In this document: in pieces, positions 34,671-45,174 of the stretch
Position numbering within the stretch: position 1 is the first letter of the stretch
Layout: every line of letters starts with the position of its first letter
Assembly: GCF_000002235.5 (NCBI RefSeq)
Contig: NW_022145594.1
Coordinates: forward strand, 19,931,390-19,995,389
Length of the DNA stretch: 64,000 nt
Reading direction: 5' to 3'
Source: Strongylocentrotus purpuratus
Taxonomy: Eukaryota > Echinodermata > Echinoidea > Camarodonta > Strongylocentrotidae
Notes under the pieces: model-generated
Seen by the model: only the letters and a program-made list of their open reading frames with translations
The model's database searches: none
Told to the model about the DNA's origin: nothing
Translations under genes and position numbers: made by a program

Positions 34671-35089
34671 CATTACGGTAGTATACCATAAGAAACCCTA
34701 CTATCTACGCCTTTTCTGCAATATACAAGTCTTTAACTATCATCAGTAAATCTTCTTCTGTATAGATACCGGAGACTTTGAATACTTAATAGACGTCTTG
34801 AGCCTCTCAGAACTTGACGAGAGACTTTTGACTTACGGGAGACCTTTATGTGTAGATTTTTCTTTGTGAAATAGACTAGTCTCTCGTAACTAAAGACTCT
34901 CGTAACTAAAGTCTCTCGTAACTACGCCACTTACGAGAGACTTTTAGGTTCATGTCTAATTCTTTGAGAAACAAAAAACCCTGGTAAGTTATTACCCCCG
35001 CCTATCAATATCACAGAGTTCCTGTGTTGTTTGCAAGTGCTCTCAACTTAAGAGCAAATAGTTTCCAAGTACTCAGCATCACCAGAAGG
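34671..35089. other. Spacer with short tandem repeat
   Basis: TCTCGTAACTAAAG is repeated about three times at 34879-34930, with an inverted ACGAGAGACTTT nearby. No gene recognised. Confidence 0.4.
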
Positions 35090-35600
35090 GGGCGGTACAA
35101 TGCCACCTGCCACTAAAGATTTTGTCCACTCGGTGATACTTTCATGAACACACTCTCACACTGGATGTCGCAAGTTAACCGTTCAAAGGTGAGATTGTTC
35201 CTTGTGGAAACAAGGACACCACCTTCATACCTGTATTGCCGATCTTTTCCGATAAAATTATATACAGCTGGATATATTTCAGAACTGTGTACATGTGTAT
35301 TTAACCATGTTTCCATTCTAATGATAATATCTGGGTTGGTGGAATAAATGACAGCTCCAGGTTCCTCTTTTTTGCTTTTGATACTTTGAAAATTGATGGT
35401 TAATGTACACAACACTGCCTTTTCCTCCCCTTTATGATTCCTGCGTTTGTTTTTAGCAGGAGATGACGTGGCAATGGGAGAGCCAAGGGCAGTATATTAT
35501 AGGGCAGTCACTGGAGAGAGAGAAGGCAGAAGATGATGACGAAGATAGGGTGTCAATTGAGTTTCTTGTTACTACATCGGCAGAGTTGTCGAACAAACTA
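35090..35600 (-). pseudogene. Jockey/CR1-superfamily LINE, N-terminal endonuclease
   Basis: The minus strand encodes a basic linker (NKRRNHKGEEKAV), then LTINFQSIKSKKEE, NPDIIIRMETWLN with the Glu/Thr pair of APE endonucleases, and RYEGGVLVSTRNNL. It stops near 35090 with no RT following. It is a different element from the LINE at 6346-8341. Confidence 0.8.
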
Positions 35601-35648
35601 GACCAAAATTGAAGCAATCCAAATTCCAGGCAATGCCATGAAACATAT

Positions 35649-36003
35649 GTGGGAGTGTCGTGGTCAAGTAGTTTAAGGCGCTTGACTGGAGATGCGAAGG
35701 TCGAGGGACCAATCCCGACAAGGCACTAATATGCTTTGGCAAGATATTAACCTACACTTCCTTCTCTCCACCCAAGTGTTAAAATGGGCACCCGGTAGGA
35801 TACGACCGTCATCGTTGGTCAAATAGTTTTTGAGCGTCAAGTAACGCTTGGCTGGAATGCTCCCCAGACAGTGGAGATTGTGTACACATTCTTTGCGGGC
35901 AAGCACTTAATCCAATGACCGGAGTAATAGTATATCTGTAAAGCGCTTAGAGACGAGATGTATTAAGCGCGGTATAAAAGCTGAATATTATTATTATTAT
36001 TTG
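35649..36003 (+). mobile_element. tRNA-headed SINE with (ATT)n tail
   Basis: It opens with a class-II tRNA-like head: GTCGTGGTCAAGTAGTTTAA, GGCGCTTGACTGGAGATGCG, then a degenerate B box. A body of about 230 bp follows, then the end TAAAGCGCTTAGAGACGAGA, ATTAAGCGCGGTATAAAAGC and ATTATTATTATTATT. This is the layout of deuterostome tRNA-derived SINEs that borrow a LINE 3' end. The ORF at 35673-35906 is its shadow. Confidence 0.8.
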
Positions 36004-36496
36004 AATTTCCCAGAGCATTTTAGATAGCAGTGGACATGTGTATACAATGTACGTATACATAGTGTCACTGTTTAATACCTCATAGACATATCAAATAAAT
36101 TCCCTCTCTCTCTCTCTCTCGTCACGTCCAATGTAGACAATAAGTAGTGATGATGGATAAAATATTAGATTGAGAATAACTTTCATCGTTTTCAAATATT
36201 TAGGAATGGATATCTGCAAAGGCGACTTGCAGTTTCTTTGAACGTTTTATAATGTTTACTTTTTAAATCATTTTGCATGAATCTTTCAGCTTTCACTTCA
36301 AAACTTGATGCAAAAAAGCATCAACACCTTTGAACTGTTCTGTTTTTGGTTTATTTCAACGACTTGGTGGTGGAGGTTATTTTACCTGACTGCTAAGAAA
36401 GTACAAATACTTGTAAGTAAGCTACCAGACGGCCGATGGCTTTATTTCCTCTCCGAGGGACCTGGTAATGAGGATTAATGCCTTCCCATGCAGGTC
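36004..36496. other. Spacer, no recognised gene
   Basis: Holds a (CT)n run near 36104-36121. Nothing else recognised. Confidence 0.4.
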
Positions 36497-37020
36497 GAAA
36501 TTTCAGTTGATACCCGTTGAAACCAGTAGGGATTTCCAACTGGTATCTACTGGTTTGAACTGGTCTCAACTGGTCTCAACTGGTACCAGTTGATACCAGT
36601 TGATACAATTTGGAAACCAGTATAAATACCAGTCGACATCTGAGACAAGATGATATTACCAGTTGATTTACCAGTTGCTTTACCAGTTAAAAACCAGTAG
36701 TACCAGTTGATATCGCAGTTGAAAACCAGTATATGATTACCAGTTGATTTACCAGTTGAAACCAGTAGATGATCACCAGTTGATTTCCCAGTTGAAAACC
36801 AGTAGATGATTACCAGTTGATTTACCAGTTGAAAACCAGTAGATGATTACCAGTTGATTTACCAGTTGAAAACAAGTACGATTAACAGTTGATTTACAAG
36901 TTGAAAACTAGTAGATGATTACCAGTTGATTTACCAGTTGAAAACCAGTAGATGATTACCAGTTGATTTACCAGTTGAAAACCAGTACGAATACCAATTG
37001 ATTTACCAGTTGAAAAACCA
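36497..37020 (+). repeat. ACCAGTT minisatellite, forward block
   Basis: More than twenty ACCAGTTGA/ACCAGTA cores are organised into a higher unit of about 37-39 bp reading ACCAGTTGATTTACCAGTTG then AAAACCAGTAGATGATT. The family recurs in inverse orientation at 37385-37630 and 43379-43665. The first part (36530-36660) is a less regular ACTGGT/ACCAGT mixture. Confidence 0.85.
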
Positions 37021-37384
37021 GTTCAATGTATCTTATGCATACTCATGATTAATTTGCATGTTTTCACAGAAAATATAATTATCATGATCTGTCAAAACAA
37101 TGCTGTGACAATGCACATCAATTTTGTGATTTATATTTTCTCAGTTAATTATTGACAAATATATTACACATGTCTGATCATGTTTTTCATCTAATTTAAG
37201 ACGTAAAATTAGATATATTGATATATGTAATTACTAACCAGAAACAAAGTGTATAAATTTGTATATATGTATGCAAGAACTATAAATGTCAACTCACATA
37301 ATACACATCTGTAATCTACTTCAAATGATCATTGTGATGGGGTAATTGCAAAAGTCAGTATGTGGTCAAGTCGGTGGCCAGATG

Positions 37385-37699
37385 CTAATAATGATTATTG
37401 ATTATCAGTTGATTGATTACTGGATAATCATCTGGAAAATCAACTGGTAATTCAACTGGTAAATCAACTGGTAATTCAACTGGTAAATCAACTGGTAAAT
37501 CAACTGGTAATTCAACTAGTAAATAAACTGGTCCCAGTAAGCGTTGTTTCAATTTCCATATTAAAAACCAGTTGAACCTACTGGTTTCAACTGGTACCAG
37601 TTGACTTACTGGTTTCAACTGGTATTCCAAATCGCCTTGGTTTCGAACCCGGGTCACCTGATTACGAGACCACTGCTCTACTGACTGAGCTATCGCGCC
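37385..37699 (-). mobile_element. tRNA-headed element with ACCAGTT minisatellite body, copy 1
   Basis: Read on the minus strand from 37699 it starts like a tRNA: GGCGCGATAGCTCAGTCAGT as acceptor/D arm with an A box, loop CTCGTAA (CGU at the anticodon place), then CCCGGGTTCGAAACC as B box. The 3' acceptor strand does not pair, so this is a SINE-like head, not a working tRNA gene. It runs straight into inverted ACCAGTT repeats. The ORF at 37385-37657 is a shadow. Confidence 0.65.
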
Positions 37700-38091
37700 T
37701 CCTTTTACTGTCTGTCAAGACGTTGTTGTTGTTTTTTCTATACAGACACGGTACGAATTTGTCTCTCGTTATAATAAAACAATTTCAGACAAGATTGACA
37801 ACTACCTTTATATGGTTACATGTTCAAAAAATTAATTGTATTTTTTTTCTCAGTCTTTTCAGTACTTTCAAACTTTCATCGGAGTCACTTTCATCAAAGG
37901 TGAAACCGCCGTTTTCCCTGCTGTCGCTTTCATACTGCCGGTGAATTCACTCGCTGTGGCGGGCCCATGCCGGAAGTGAAGAATTATTGGGCAATCGCTT
38001 GTGCTCGCTTGTTAGCTGCTGGCGCGCGTTTTGTTTTTGATTCGGCAGACTAGTGCAGTGCATGCTAGTATAGTGCGCAGGTAGCTAGTTA

Positions 38092-38263
38092 CAGGCGCGT
38101 ACACAGGGGGTCGAACCCCCCCCCCCCCCTTATTTTTTTTTCTGTGTGTGATTCTGAGGACCCCCCCCCCCAATTTTGTTTTTAATATTAAACAAAATTT
38201 TAAACAGTGCTCTTACCCCTCCCCCCCCCCCTCCCCCCCCCCCCCAAGCTTATTCAGCGGCTG
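38092..38263. repeat. Poly-C element, copy 1
   Basis: From ACAGGCGCGTACACAGGGGG through several C runs to AAGCTTATTCAGCGGCTG. Same family edges as at 5911-6345. Confidence 0.65.
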
Positions 38264-39446
38264 TCTACACAATCAGCGTAGACACTAAAGCGTAATGATA
38301 ACAAAGATAACAATACCGATTGAGAACAAATACATGTTGTAACATGTATTGAAATCGCTAACTGCAAAAGATTATTAATTTTTTACTTAAAGAAAAATAA
38401 TGTCTAGGGCAAAGGACAGACGTTGAGATGTTAAGCAAAACGTTAATAATAGTGTGTCCTCATAAGAATAAAGGTCATTAAACATCAACATGCTCTTACG
38501 TTTGTCTTAGATATTATTTTTTCATTAACACAAATCTTATGCTTGCAACTTGCGATTCCAAACCCATTTGTAACATTTATTTGCTCTCAGTCGATTTGTT
38601 ACCTTTTTTCAATACAATGTTGTGTCTTTACTGATTGGATACTACAAGAAACATATATTTCAACGTGTCTTAAGAAAAGCAATAACGTCTACTCTAATAA
38701 CAATAAAGGTTGCTATAGACCCAGATGTCGGGACGTTATGAAAAGACCGGACATATCATTTGATTTTAAATACATTGAACAGTATTTTTCGCACTCTTCC
38801 TCTATTTTTAAATAAAATATGAATGGTAAGAGAGGAAACATGTTTTATTGACTAGCTATGATTAGGGGTAATTATACCACACTACATTGGATGGATGACC
38901 TGATACCCCGCTTTACACAGGGGTTTCGGTTGTTTGATTGGCATTTTCAAAACAAAAATAAACCTAATATCAACTTGTAAAACTGTTCCTACATGTTACT
39001 GAGAGCTTTGACAGCATATTTGACTTGAAATTTAGCCTCGACCAATTTTCCACCAATTATCTGCCCGATATATTGATAACACTTCTGCTACCTTTCATGT
39101 TGTACTATTCTCGAATGTTCACGTATGGGACCTCTCTGGAAATCTTGGCTATAGCAAAGCGCTTCCCACCTAAATTAAATAGTTTTCGAACCTGCTTCAA
39201 AGTAACATTCATCAAAATGTATCAACTTTTTAAATAAAAATGACGTCCCGCCTTTTCCCCTACCGTAACTGATATGAATGTTCGTGTTTTCTGCCATCAG
39301 ATGCCTATGATGCCTAGGGGGGTGGGGGTCTCACGCAATTCACTTGCATTGCATCTATTAATGCAAATATACTCTATTCTAAGGGCGGGAAGTTAGTATC
39401 AACACTACAAATAATAAAAGTACAGATCTCGAATGTTAACACTCAC

Positions 39447-39576
39447 CCTCAATGCAAGGAGTCGAGGAGGGGGTTACTGGTTTGAGCTTCTTCTGATTCA
39501 CAGAAGAAAGTGAAAAACTTGCAGGGTGCAAGACATTGATGGCGTCATTCTTTGGTATCACCCCGACCTTAGACAT
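39447..39576 (-). CDS. Gene B first coding exon, copy 1b
   Basis: From the ATG at 39576 the minus strand is open for 43 codons plus one base and ends at a consensus donor, GAGG/GTGAGTG. It encodes MSKVGVIPKNDAINVLHPAS, followed by a Ser/Lys/Pro-rich stretch ending TPSSTPCIE. The frame is also open upstream of the ATG for over 20 codons, so the true start could be earlier; this ATG was chosen because no convincing acceptor is visible 5' of it. Phase 1 at the donor matches the exons at 33030 and 1676. No known domain. A CpG-rich MITE lies 165 bp upstream. The 130 bp are identical in copy 1a, although the surrounding duplicated DNA differs at scattered sites. Confidence 0.6.
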
Positions 39577-39740
39577 GTTTAACACAGTGTCGTGGATTGT
39601 GGATGACGTGGTCGACTTTTTAAGTGAGAGGGTGGCAATTATGGCTATATGAAGCGGTACGCGTGGTATATCATGTAGATGCTTTCAAGGACCACCTTGG
39701 TATATGTATGTATTTTCTTGACTACGCGTCCCTTAAGCTA

Positions 39741-40477
39741 TGGTCACAACCACAAAAAGTATCCGGCTCGGCGGCCGGATGGCGAGTTTTTAGCCAATTT
39801 CGGTCGGTCGCCGCTGAAGTTTTAGCGCGGAGTTAAAATTCGGCGGCGCATGCTCACTTTTCACTCTCCGCCCAAAATACGCTCGGTGCCCGGGCGGTCG
39901 CTGAGGGAAGCCGACCTAATCGAGCGTTCGCCGTCGAGCGCCTTAGGTCAAAAATCGAAGCCGCTAGGTTAAAGACTGCCGTGCGGTCGCCGCCCGGTCA
40001 CCGCTGGGAGATCAGTCGGTCACTGGGCGGCGAGTTCATAATCGGTCGGCAGCCTTCGACCTAGCCGCTTCGATTTTGACCTAAATCGCTCGAAGGCGAA
40101 CGCTCGATTAGGTCGGGGTCCGGGCGGCGACCGCCCGGGCACCGAGCATATTTTGGTACCTCGCCGACCACCGGCCGGCCGGCCGCCGGGCAATTTCTTT
40201 TAAATCAGCCGGTGGCCGGTTGGAGACCGCTCGGGAATCGGTGGGTCATCAATCGGTCACTGCCGGGACGCCGCCCGGAGAAGCTCCCCGATTTCGCCCA
40301 GTTTTGACTTATAATCGACTGGCATACGACGGGAAATCGACAGAGCACCGCCCAGGCATCGCTGGGGCTCTATATACAGCCTGCTCGACTTCTCCGAAAA
40401 TCGTTGGGCGATGCCTAACTTCCAGCGGCGACCGATCAGGCTACACATCGGTCCGTCGCCGCTACGAGGTGTGACCA
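39741..40477. mobile_element. CpG-rich foldback MITE, copy 1
   Basis: Flanked by TA and bounded by TGGTCACA and TGTGACCA. Inside, long inverted stretches such as CCTAATCGAGCGTTCGCCGT against GGCGAACGCTCGATTAGGTC show a foldback layout. It is strikingly GC- and CpG-rich (many CGGCGG, CGGTCG, CCGGCC words) within AT-rich DNA. No transposase; ORFs at 40220-40478 are shadows. It lies just 5' of a gene B first exon. Confidence 0.8.
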
Positions 40478-41699
40478 TAGATCAAGCACCACACCCTTTC
40501 ACAACGAACTCATTATTGGTCTCCCACTCACCACCAAGCACGGTCTTCATTAACCAATCAAAAGCAAGAAGATTTATTAAAATCATCCAATCGCAGCGCC
40601 TGAAAACTTCTTCTCTTCTGATCAATCAAAGAGGAAAAAACGCTAATCGAAGATTGAAATCGTGAAAGAATATTTTAATTGTTCTATTGTACTTTTGATT
40701 AATACTAATTAGTTATGAATAGGTCAAAGAGTAAAAGGGCTGATTAAAGACAGAAATGGCGGAAAGATCTCGTAATTAGGCTTTTATTATTGTAATTAAT
40801 GCTAATCAACCAAAAATGGGTCAACAACGAAAAAACGCTAATTAAAGCCGGAAATGGCGGAAGGAACTCCTAATTAAGCGCTAATTAGGTGCTAATTAAT
40901 TCTCCCTATCTAGAAAGACTAGCTTAACTTCTTGCCTCAAACATTTCCTATCACAAAGTTAGAAATACACCCCAAACTACATAGTCTACCCGCATACACT
41001 CGTTTCTTCTCTTTTACACTTTTATCTCACTTCCATGTTGAAAATCCCAAATTTGCCATACTCCACCACAGCGACACACAATATTATCTCACCCAATCTA
41101 GCTGCTATTCTAAGCTTCGTAATATAAATTCCAAAAGAACATTGACAACGTAGAGAATCTGAGTCGATAATAAAAACCTTGTCGAAAGAAGAATAATTCA
41201 TCAATATCTACTCCTGATTTGTGCTTCAGACGCAATCAAATGGCGCCGAGTTAGATAATTATAGTCCAACTTCGAAACTACTGCACATTTGGCAGTGATA
41301 GGCCTCTACAATTTCAAAAGCAACCCACATTATATGTATGCTTACAGTGCGAAAGAATGGCAAGCATGAAGAAAAGAATATGAGAATTAATACGCACCGT
41401 TGCACTGTGTAAATAAACTGATATGAATGTGAATAACAGCAGGCATCCATTAGGTCCCTGTTTCTTAAAAAGTATTATCAGTGACAAAGTACAATATTTG
41501 ATAATATTATATGCTACTGTAATCCTTGCATTTGTCAATCGGCTGTGAACAAATTTGTTTGGCAATTGTAACTGATAACAAGTATGATGAAGATAAGGCT
41601 TAAAAATAGCATTAGTCATGGGATGCGAATAATTTTGAAGAATCACACTTTTTATTACGTTTACATTTGTTCTTATTCTGTTGAAGTACAAATATTTGG
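40478..41699. other. Region 5' of gene B exon copy 1b, no exon found
   Basis: Near 40547-40620 are two CCAATC boxes and a GATCAATCAAAG, spaced 30-50 bp, and near 40700-40900 repeated AATTAG/GCTAATTA motifs. On the minus strand these are upstream of the exon at 39576 and could be promoter elements, but no TATA box or start site can be assigned. The ORF at 41314-41691 is unrecognised. Confidence 0.35.
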
Positions 41700-42070
41700 T
41701 ATTTATAAAGTATTTTTATTAGGGTACTTTGATCACACAGGCAAATCAAAGTCTCCTCTTAATACATGTATCCACTACTTCTTAGCGTAATTTGTTGGTA
41801 GTTTGGAATTTTGCATTTTAGAGTGTTTTGATTATACAGGCAAATCAAAGTCTCCTCTTAATACATGTATCCACCCCTTCGTAGCGTATATTGTTTGGAG
41901 TTTGGAATTTGGCATTTTAGAGCACTTAGATTACACAGGCAAATCAAGGTCTTATCTTAATACTTATTTCCACCCCTTCGTAGCGTATATTGTTTGGAGT
42001 TTGGAATTTGGCATTTTATAATACTTTGATTACACAGGCAAATCAAAGTCTCCTCTTAATACATCTATCC
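41700..42070 (+). repeat. 99-bp minisatellite, copy 1
   Basis: Four tandem copies with period 99 bp, marked by GATTACACAGGCAAATCAAA at about 41731, 41830, 41929 and 42028. Because 99 is divisible by three, a repeated 33-residue frame (WSLEFGILEHLDYTGKS) appears at 41803-42021, most likely a by-product. Confidence 0.85.
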
Positions 42071-42372
42071 ACCATCTTTTAGCGTTTAAGTAATTCATAA
42101 TATTGTGTGACAAATTCCCAAAATGTCTTAGGTGGAAGGGGGCACCTCCTTTGAACACTGTCATGGGGGCGTCCGGCCGCTAGCCTGCATGCCGTAGTAA
42201 ATGTTATAACACCTCTCTATAGCTACTATAAGGACAAACTAGAATATCTCGCTATCTATTTACAATGGTTAACAGCTGTATTCTACAATGTTCTGAAGTT
42301 CAAGTTTAAGATGCAAGGGAGCATAGCGATCAAGTGAGAAGATTGTATTCATTTATTAGTAATAAAACTTAC

Positions 42373-42600
42373 TTCCTCTGGCATATGTATGATGTCATAG
42401 ACTTATAACTCATTTTCTTTCATTAAGTTTTTAAATTTCCAGGGGACGCTCCCACCCCCAAACAAAATTGTGGGGAGACGTACATGTCCGCGCCGTTTCC
42501 CCGCCCGATCATTACTCCAATACTTGCATGCATGGTCATTTATGAGCCTATTTAGTAGCGGGTGGTTGAAATATGAGAGCAAAGTAACCTTCATTGGTGT
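42373..42600 (-). other. Possible untranslated 5' exon, copy 1
   Basis: The minus strand carries a strong donor, GAGGAA/GTAAGTTTTA, at 42373. Upstream is a frame of 63 codons (42594-42403) that stops before the donor. This would suit a leader exon for gene B. It is repeated in copy 2 with donor at 49726. No acceptor or transcription start can be shown. Confidence 0.25.
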
Positions 42601-43378
42601 AATAAAAATGTCTTAAATCAAATATTTGTTTGTTCAATGGGAGGGTAAACGTAAGAAAATTCAGCCATTAAAATATTTTACAACACGTAATCATACATAT
42701 TTCTTGTTTCATTCTAAACTGTCTCTACCGATTCAAATTATTTTTATTTGTTAGATAGCCTCCCACCAAGAAAGGAGAACAAATAATGTGCTGGCTTTAG
42801 GCCGTACTATCGGTATTATTAAGCCATGATAATCTGCCCCATTAAACGTACCGAAATAATGACTTGACATACTCACAAATCGGTGAAATCATTACCACAA
42901 AAGATAATATTAAGCTTCAAAAAACGTATTTTAAAACGTATGGAAATTTCCTTTTATTTTTCCTACACTTTCTTTTATTTGTCCGTATATCTTTCTTGGG
43001 GGAGGGGAGCCGAGGCCTCGTCAATATTTTGGGGAAATATAGAGAAACATATAATTAAAAATATAATTATCATGATCTGTCAAAACAATGCTGTGACAAT
43101 GCACATCAATTTTGTGATTTATGTTTTCTCAGTTAATTATTGACAAATATATTACACATGTCTGATCATGTTTTTCATCTAATTTAAGACGTAAAATTAG
43201 ATATATTGATATATGTAATTACTAACCAGAAACAAAGTGTATAAATTTGTATATATGTATGCAAGAACTATAAATGTCAACTCACATAATACACATCTGT
43301 AATCTACTTCAAATGATCATTGTGATGGGGTAATTGCAAAAGTCAGTATATGTGGTCAAGTCGGTGGCCAGATGCTAA

Positions 43379-43728
43379 TAATGATTATTGATTATCAGTT
43401 GATTGATTACTGGATAATCATCTGGAAAATCAACTGGTAATTCAACTGGTAATTCAACTGGTAAATCAACTGGTAATTCAACTGGTAAATCAACTGGTAA
43501 ATCAACTGGTAATTCAACTAGTAAATAAAGTGGTCCCAGTAAGCGTTGTTTCAATTTCCATGTTAAAAACCAGTTGAACCTACTGGTTTCAACTGGTACC
43601 AGTTGACTTACTGGTTTTAACTGGTACCAGTTGCCTACTGGTTTCAACTGGTATTCCAAATCGCCTTGGTTTCGAACCCGGGTCACCTGATTACGAGACC
43701 ACTGCTCTACCGACTGAGCTTTCGCGCC
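43379..43728 (-). mobile_element. tRNA-headed element with ACCAGTT minisatellite body, copy 2
   Basis: Duplicate of 37385-37699 with one extra TTGGTACCAGTT module and a few substitutions in the D-arm side (CGACTGAGCTTTCGCGCC). Confidence 0.65.
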
Positions 43729-44120
43729 TCCTTTTACTGTCTGTCAAGACGTTGTTGTTGTTTTTTCTATACAGACACGGTACGAATTTGTCTCTCGTTA
43801 TAATAAAACAATTTCAGACAAGATTGACAACTACCTTTATATGGTTACATGTTCAAAAAACTAATTGTATTTTTTTTCTCAGTCTTTTCAGTACTTTCAA
43901 ACTTTCATCGGAGTCACTTTCATCAAAGGTGAAACCGCCGTTTTCCCTGCTGTCGCTTTCATACTGCCGGTGAATTCACTCGCTGTGGCGGGCCCATGCC
44001 GGAAGTGAAGAATTATTGGGCAATCGCTTGTGCTCGCTTGTTAGCTGCTGGCGCGCGTTTTGTTTTTGATTCGGCAGACTAGTGCAGTGCATGCTAGTAT
44101 AGTGCGCAGGTAGCTAGTTA

Positions 44121-44283
44121 CAGGCGCGTACACAGGGGGTCGAACCCCCCCCCCTTATTTTTTTTCTGTGTGTGATTCTGAGGACCCCCCCCCCAATTTT
44201 GTTTTTAATATTAAACAAAATTTTAAACAGTGCTCTTACCCCTCCCCCCCTCCCCCCCCCCCCCCCAAGCTTATTCAGCGGCT
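44121..44283. repeat. Poly-C element, copy 2
   Basis: Duplicate of 38092-38263; the C-run lengths differ. Confidence 0.65.
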
Positions 44284-45174
44284 GTCTACACAATCAGCGT
44301 AGACACTAAAGCGTAATGATAACAAAGATAACAATACCGATTGAGAACAAATACATGTTGTAACATGTATTGAAATCGCTAACTGCAAAAGATTATTAAT
44401 TTTTTACTTAAAGAAAAATAATGTCTAGGGCAAAGGACAGACGTTGAGATGTTAAGCAAAACGTTAATAATAGTGTGTCCTCATAAGAATAAAGGTCATT
44501 AAACATCAACATGCACTTACGTTTGTCTTAGATATTATTTTTTCATTAACACAAATCTTATGCTTGCAACTTGCGATTCCAAACCCATTTGTAACATTTA
44601 TTTGCTCTCAGTCGATGTGTTACCTTTTTTCAATACAATGTTGTGTCTTTACTGATTGGATACTACAAGAAACATATATTTCAACGTGTCTTAAGAAAAG
44701 CAATAACGTCTACTCTAATAACAATAAAGGTTGCTATAGACCCAGATGTCGGGACGTTATGAAAAGACCGGACATATCATTTGATTTTAAATACATTGAA
44801 CAGTATTTTTCGCACTCTTCCTCTATTTTTAAATAAAATATGAATGGTAAGAGAGGAAACATGTTTTATTGACTAGCTATGATTAGGGGTAATTATACCA
44901 CACTACATTGGATGGATGACCTGATACCCCGCTTTACACAGGGGTTTCGGTTGTTTGATTGGCATTTTCAAAACAAAAATAAACCTAATATCAACTTGTA
45001 AAACTGTTCCTACATGTTACTGAGAGCTTTGACAGCATATTTGACTTGAAATTTAGCCTCGACCAATTTTCCACCAATTATCTGCCCGATATATTGATAA
45101 CACTTCTGCTACCTTTCATGTTGTACTATTCTCGAATGTTCACGTATGGGACCTCTCTGGATATCTTGGCTATA

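Larger units (their letters stand above)
37070..43049. repeat. Segmental tandem duplication, copy 1
   Basis: Copy 1 begins at AAAATATAATTATCATGATC and ends near GGGAAATATAGAGAAAC. Copy 2 (43057-50401) repeats the whole order: SINE head, poly-C element, first exon of gene B, CpG-rich MITE, 99-bp minisatellite. Aligned stretches differ only at scattered bases and in C-run length. The offset at the left edge is 5987 bp. Confidence 0.95.

Noticed and set aside
35673..35906. 77-codon minus ORF
   Set aside because: Antisense of the tRNA-headed SINE.
36497..37020. Regularly spaced repeats resembling a CRISPR array
   Set aside because: Repeat and spacer are not distinct, spacers are near-identical, no cas genes, and the DNA is eukaryotic. 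It is a minisatellite.
37385..37657. ORF with VDLPVELPVDLP repeats, also at 43375-43686
   Set aside because: Translation of the ACCAGTT minisatellite; the repeat is non-coding by context.
37635..37699. Genuine tRNA-Thr(CGU) gene
   Set aside because: The D stem and B box are good, but the 3' acceptor strand cannot pair with GGCGCGA and the sequence runs into repeats, so it is kept as a SINE-like head.
40540..40620. Promoter with CCAAT boxes for gene B
   Set aside because: CCAATC words are present, but without a TATA box, start site or conservation the call would be guesswork; mentioned only as context.
40220..40665. Overlapping ORFs of 73-84 codons on both strands, repeated at 47572-48017
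   Set aside because: They lie in the CpG-rich MITE and its flank; high GC removes stops by chance. No protein family is seen.
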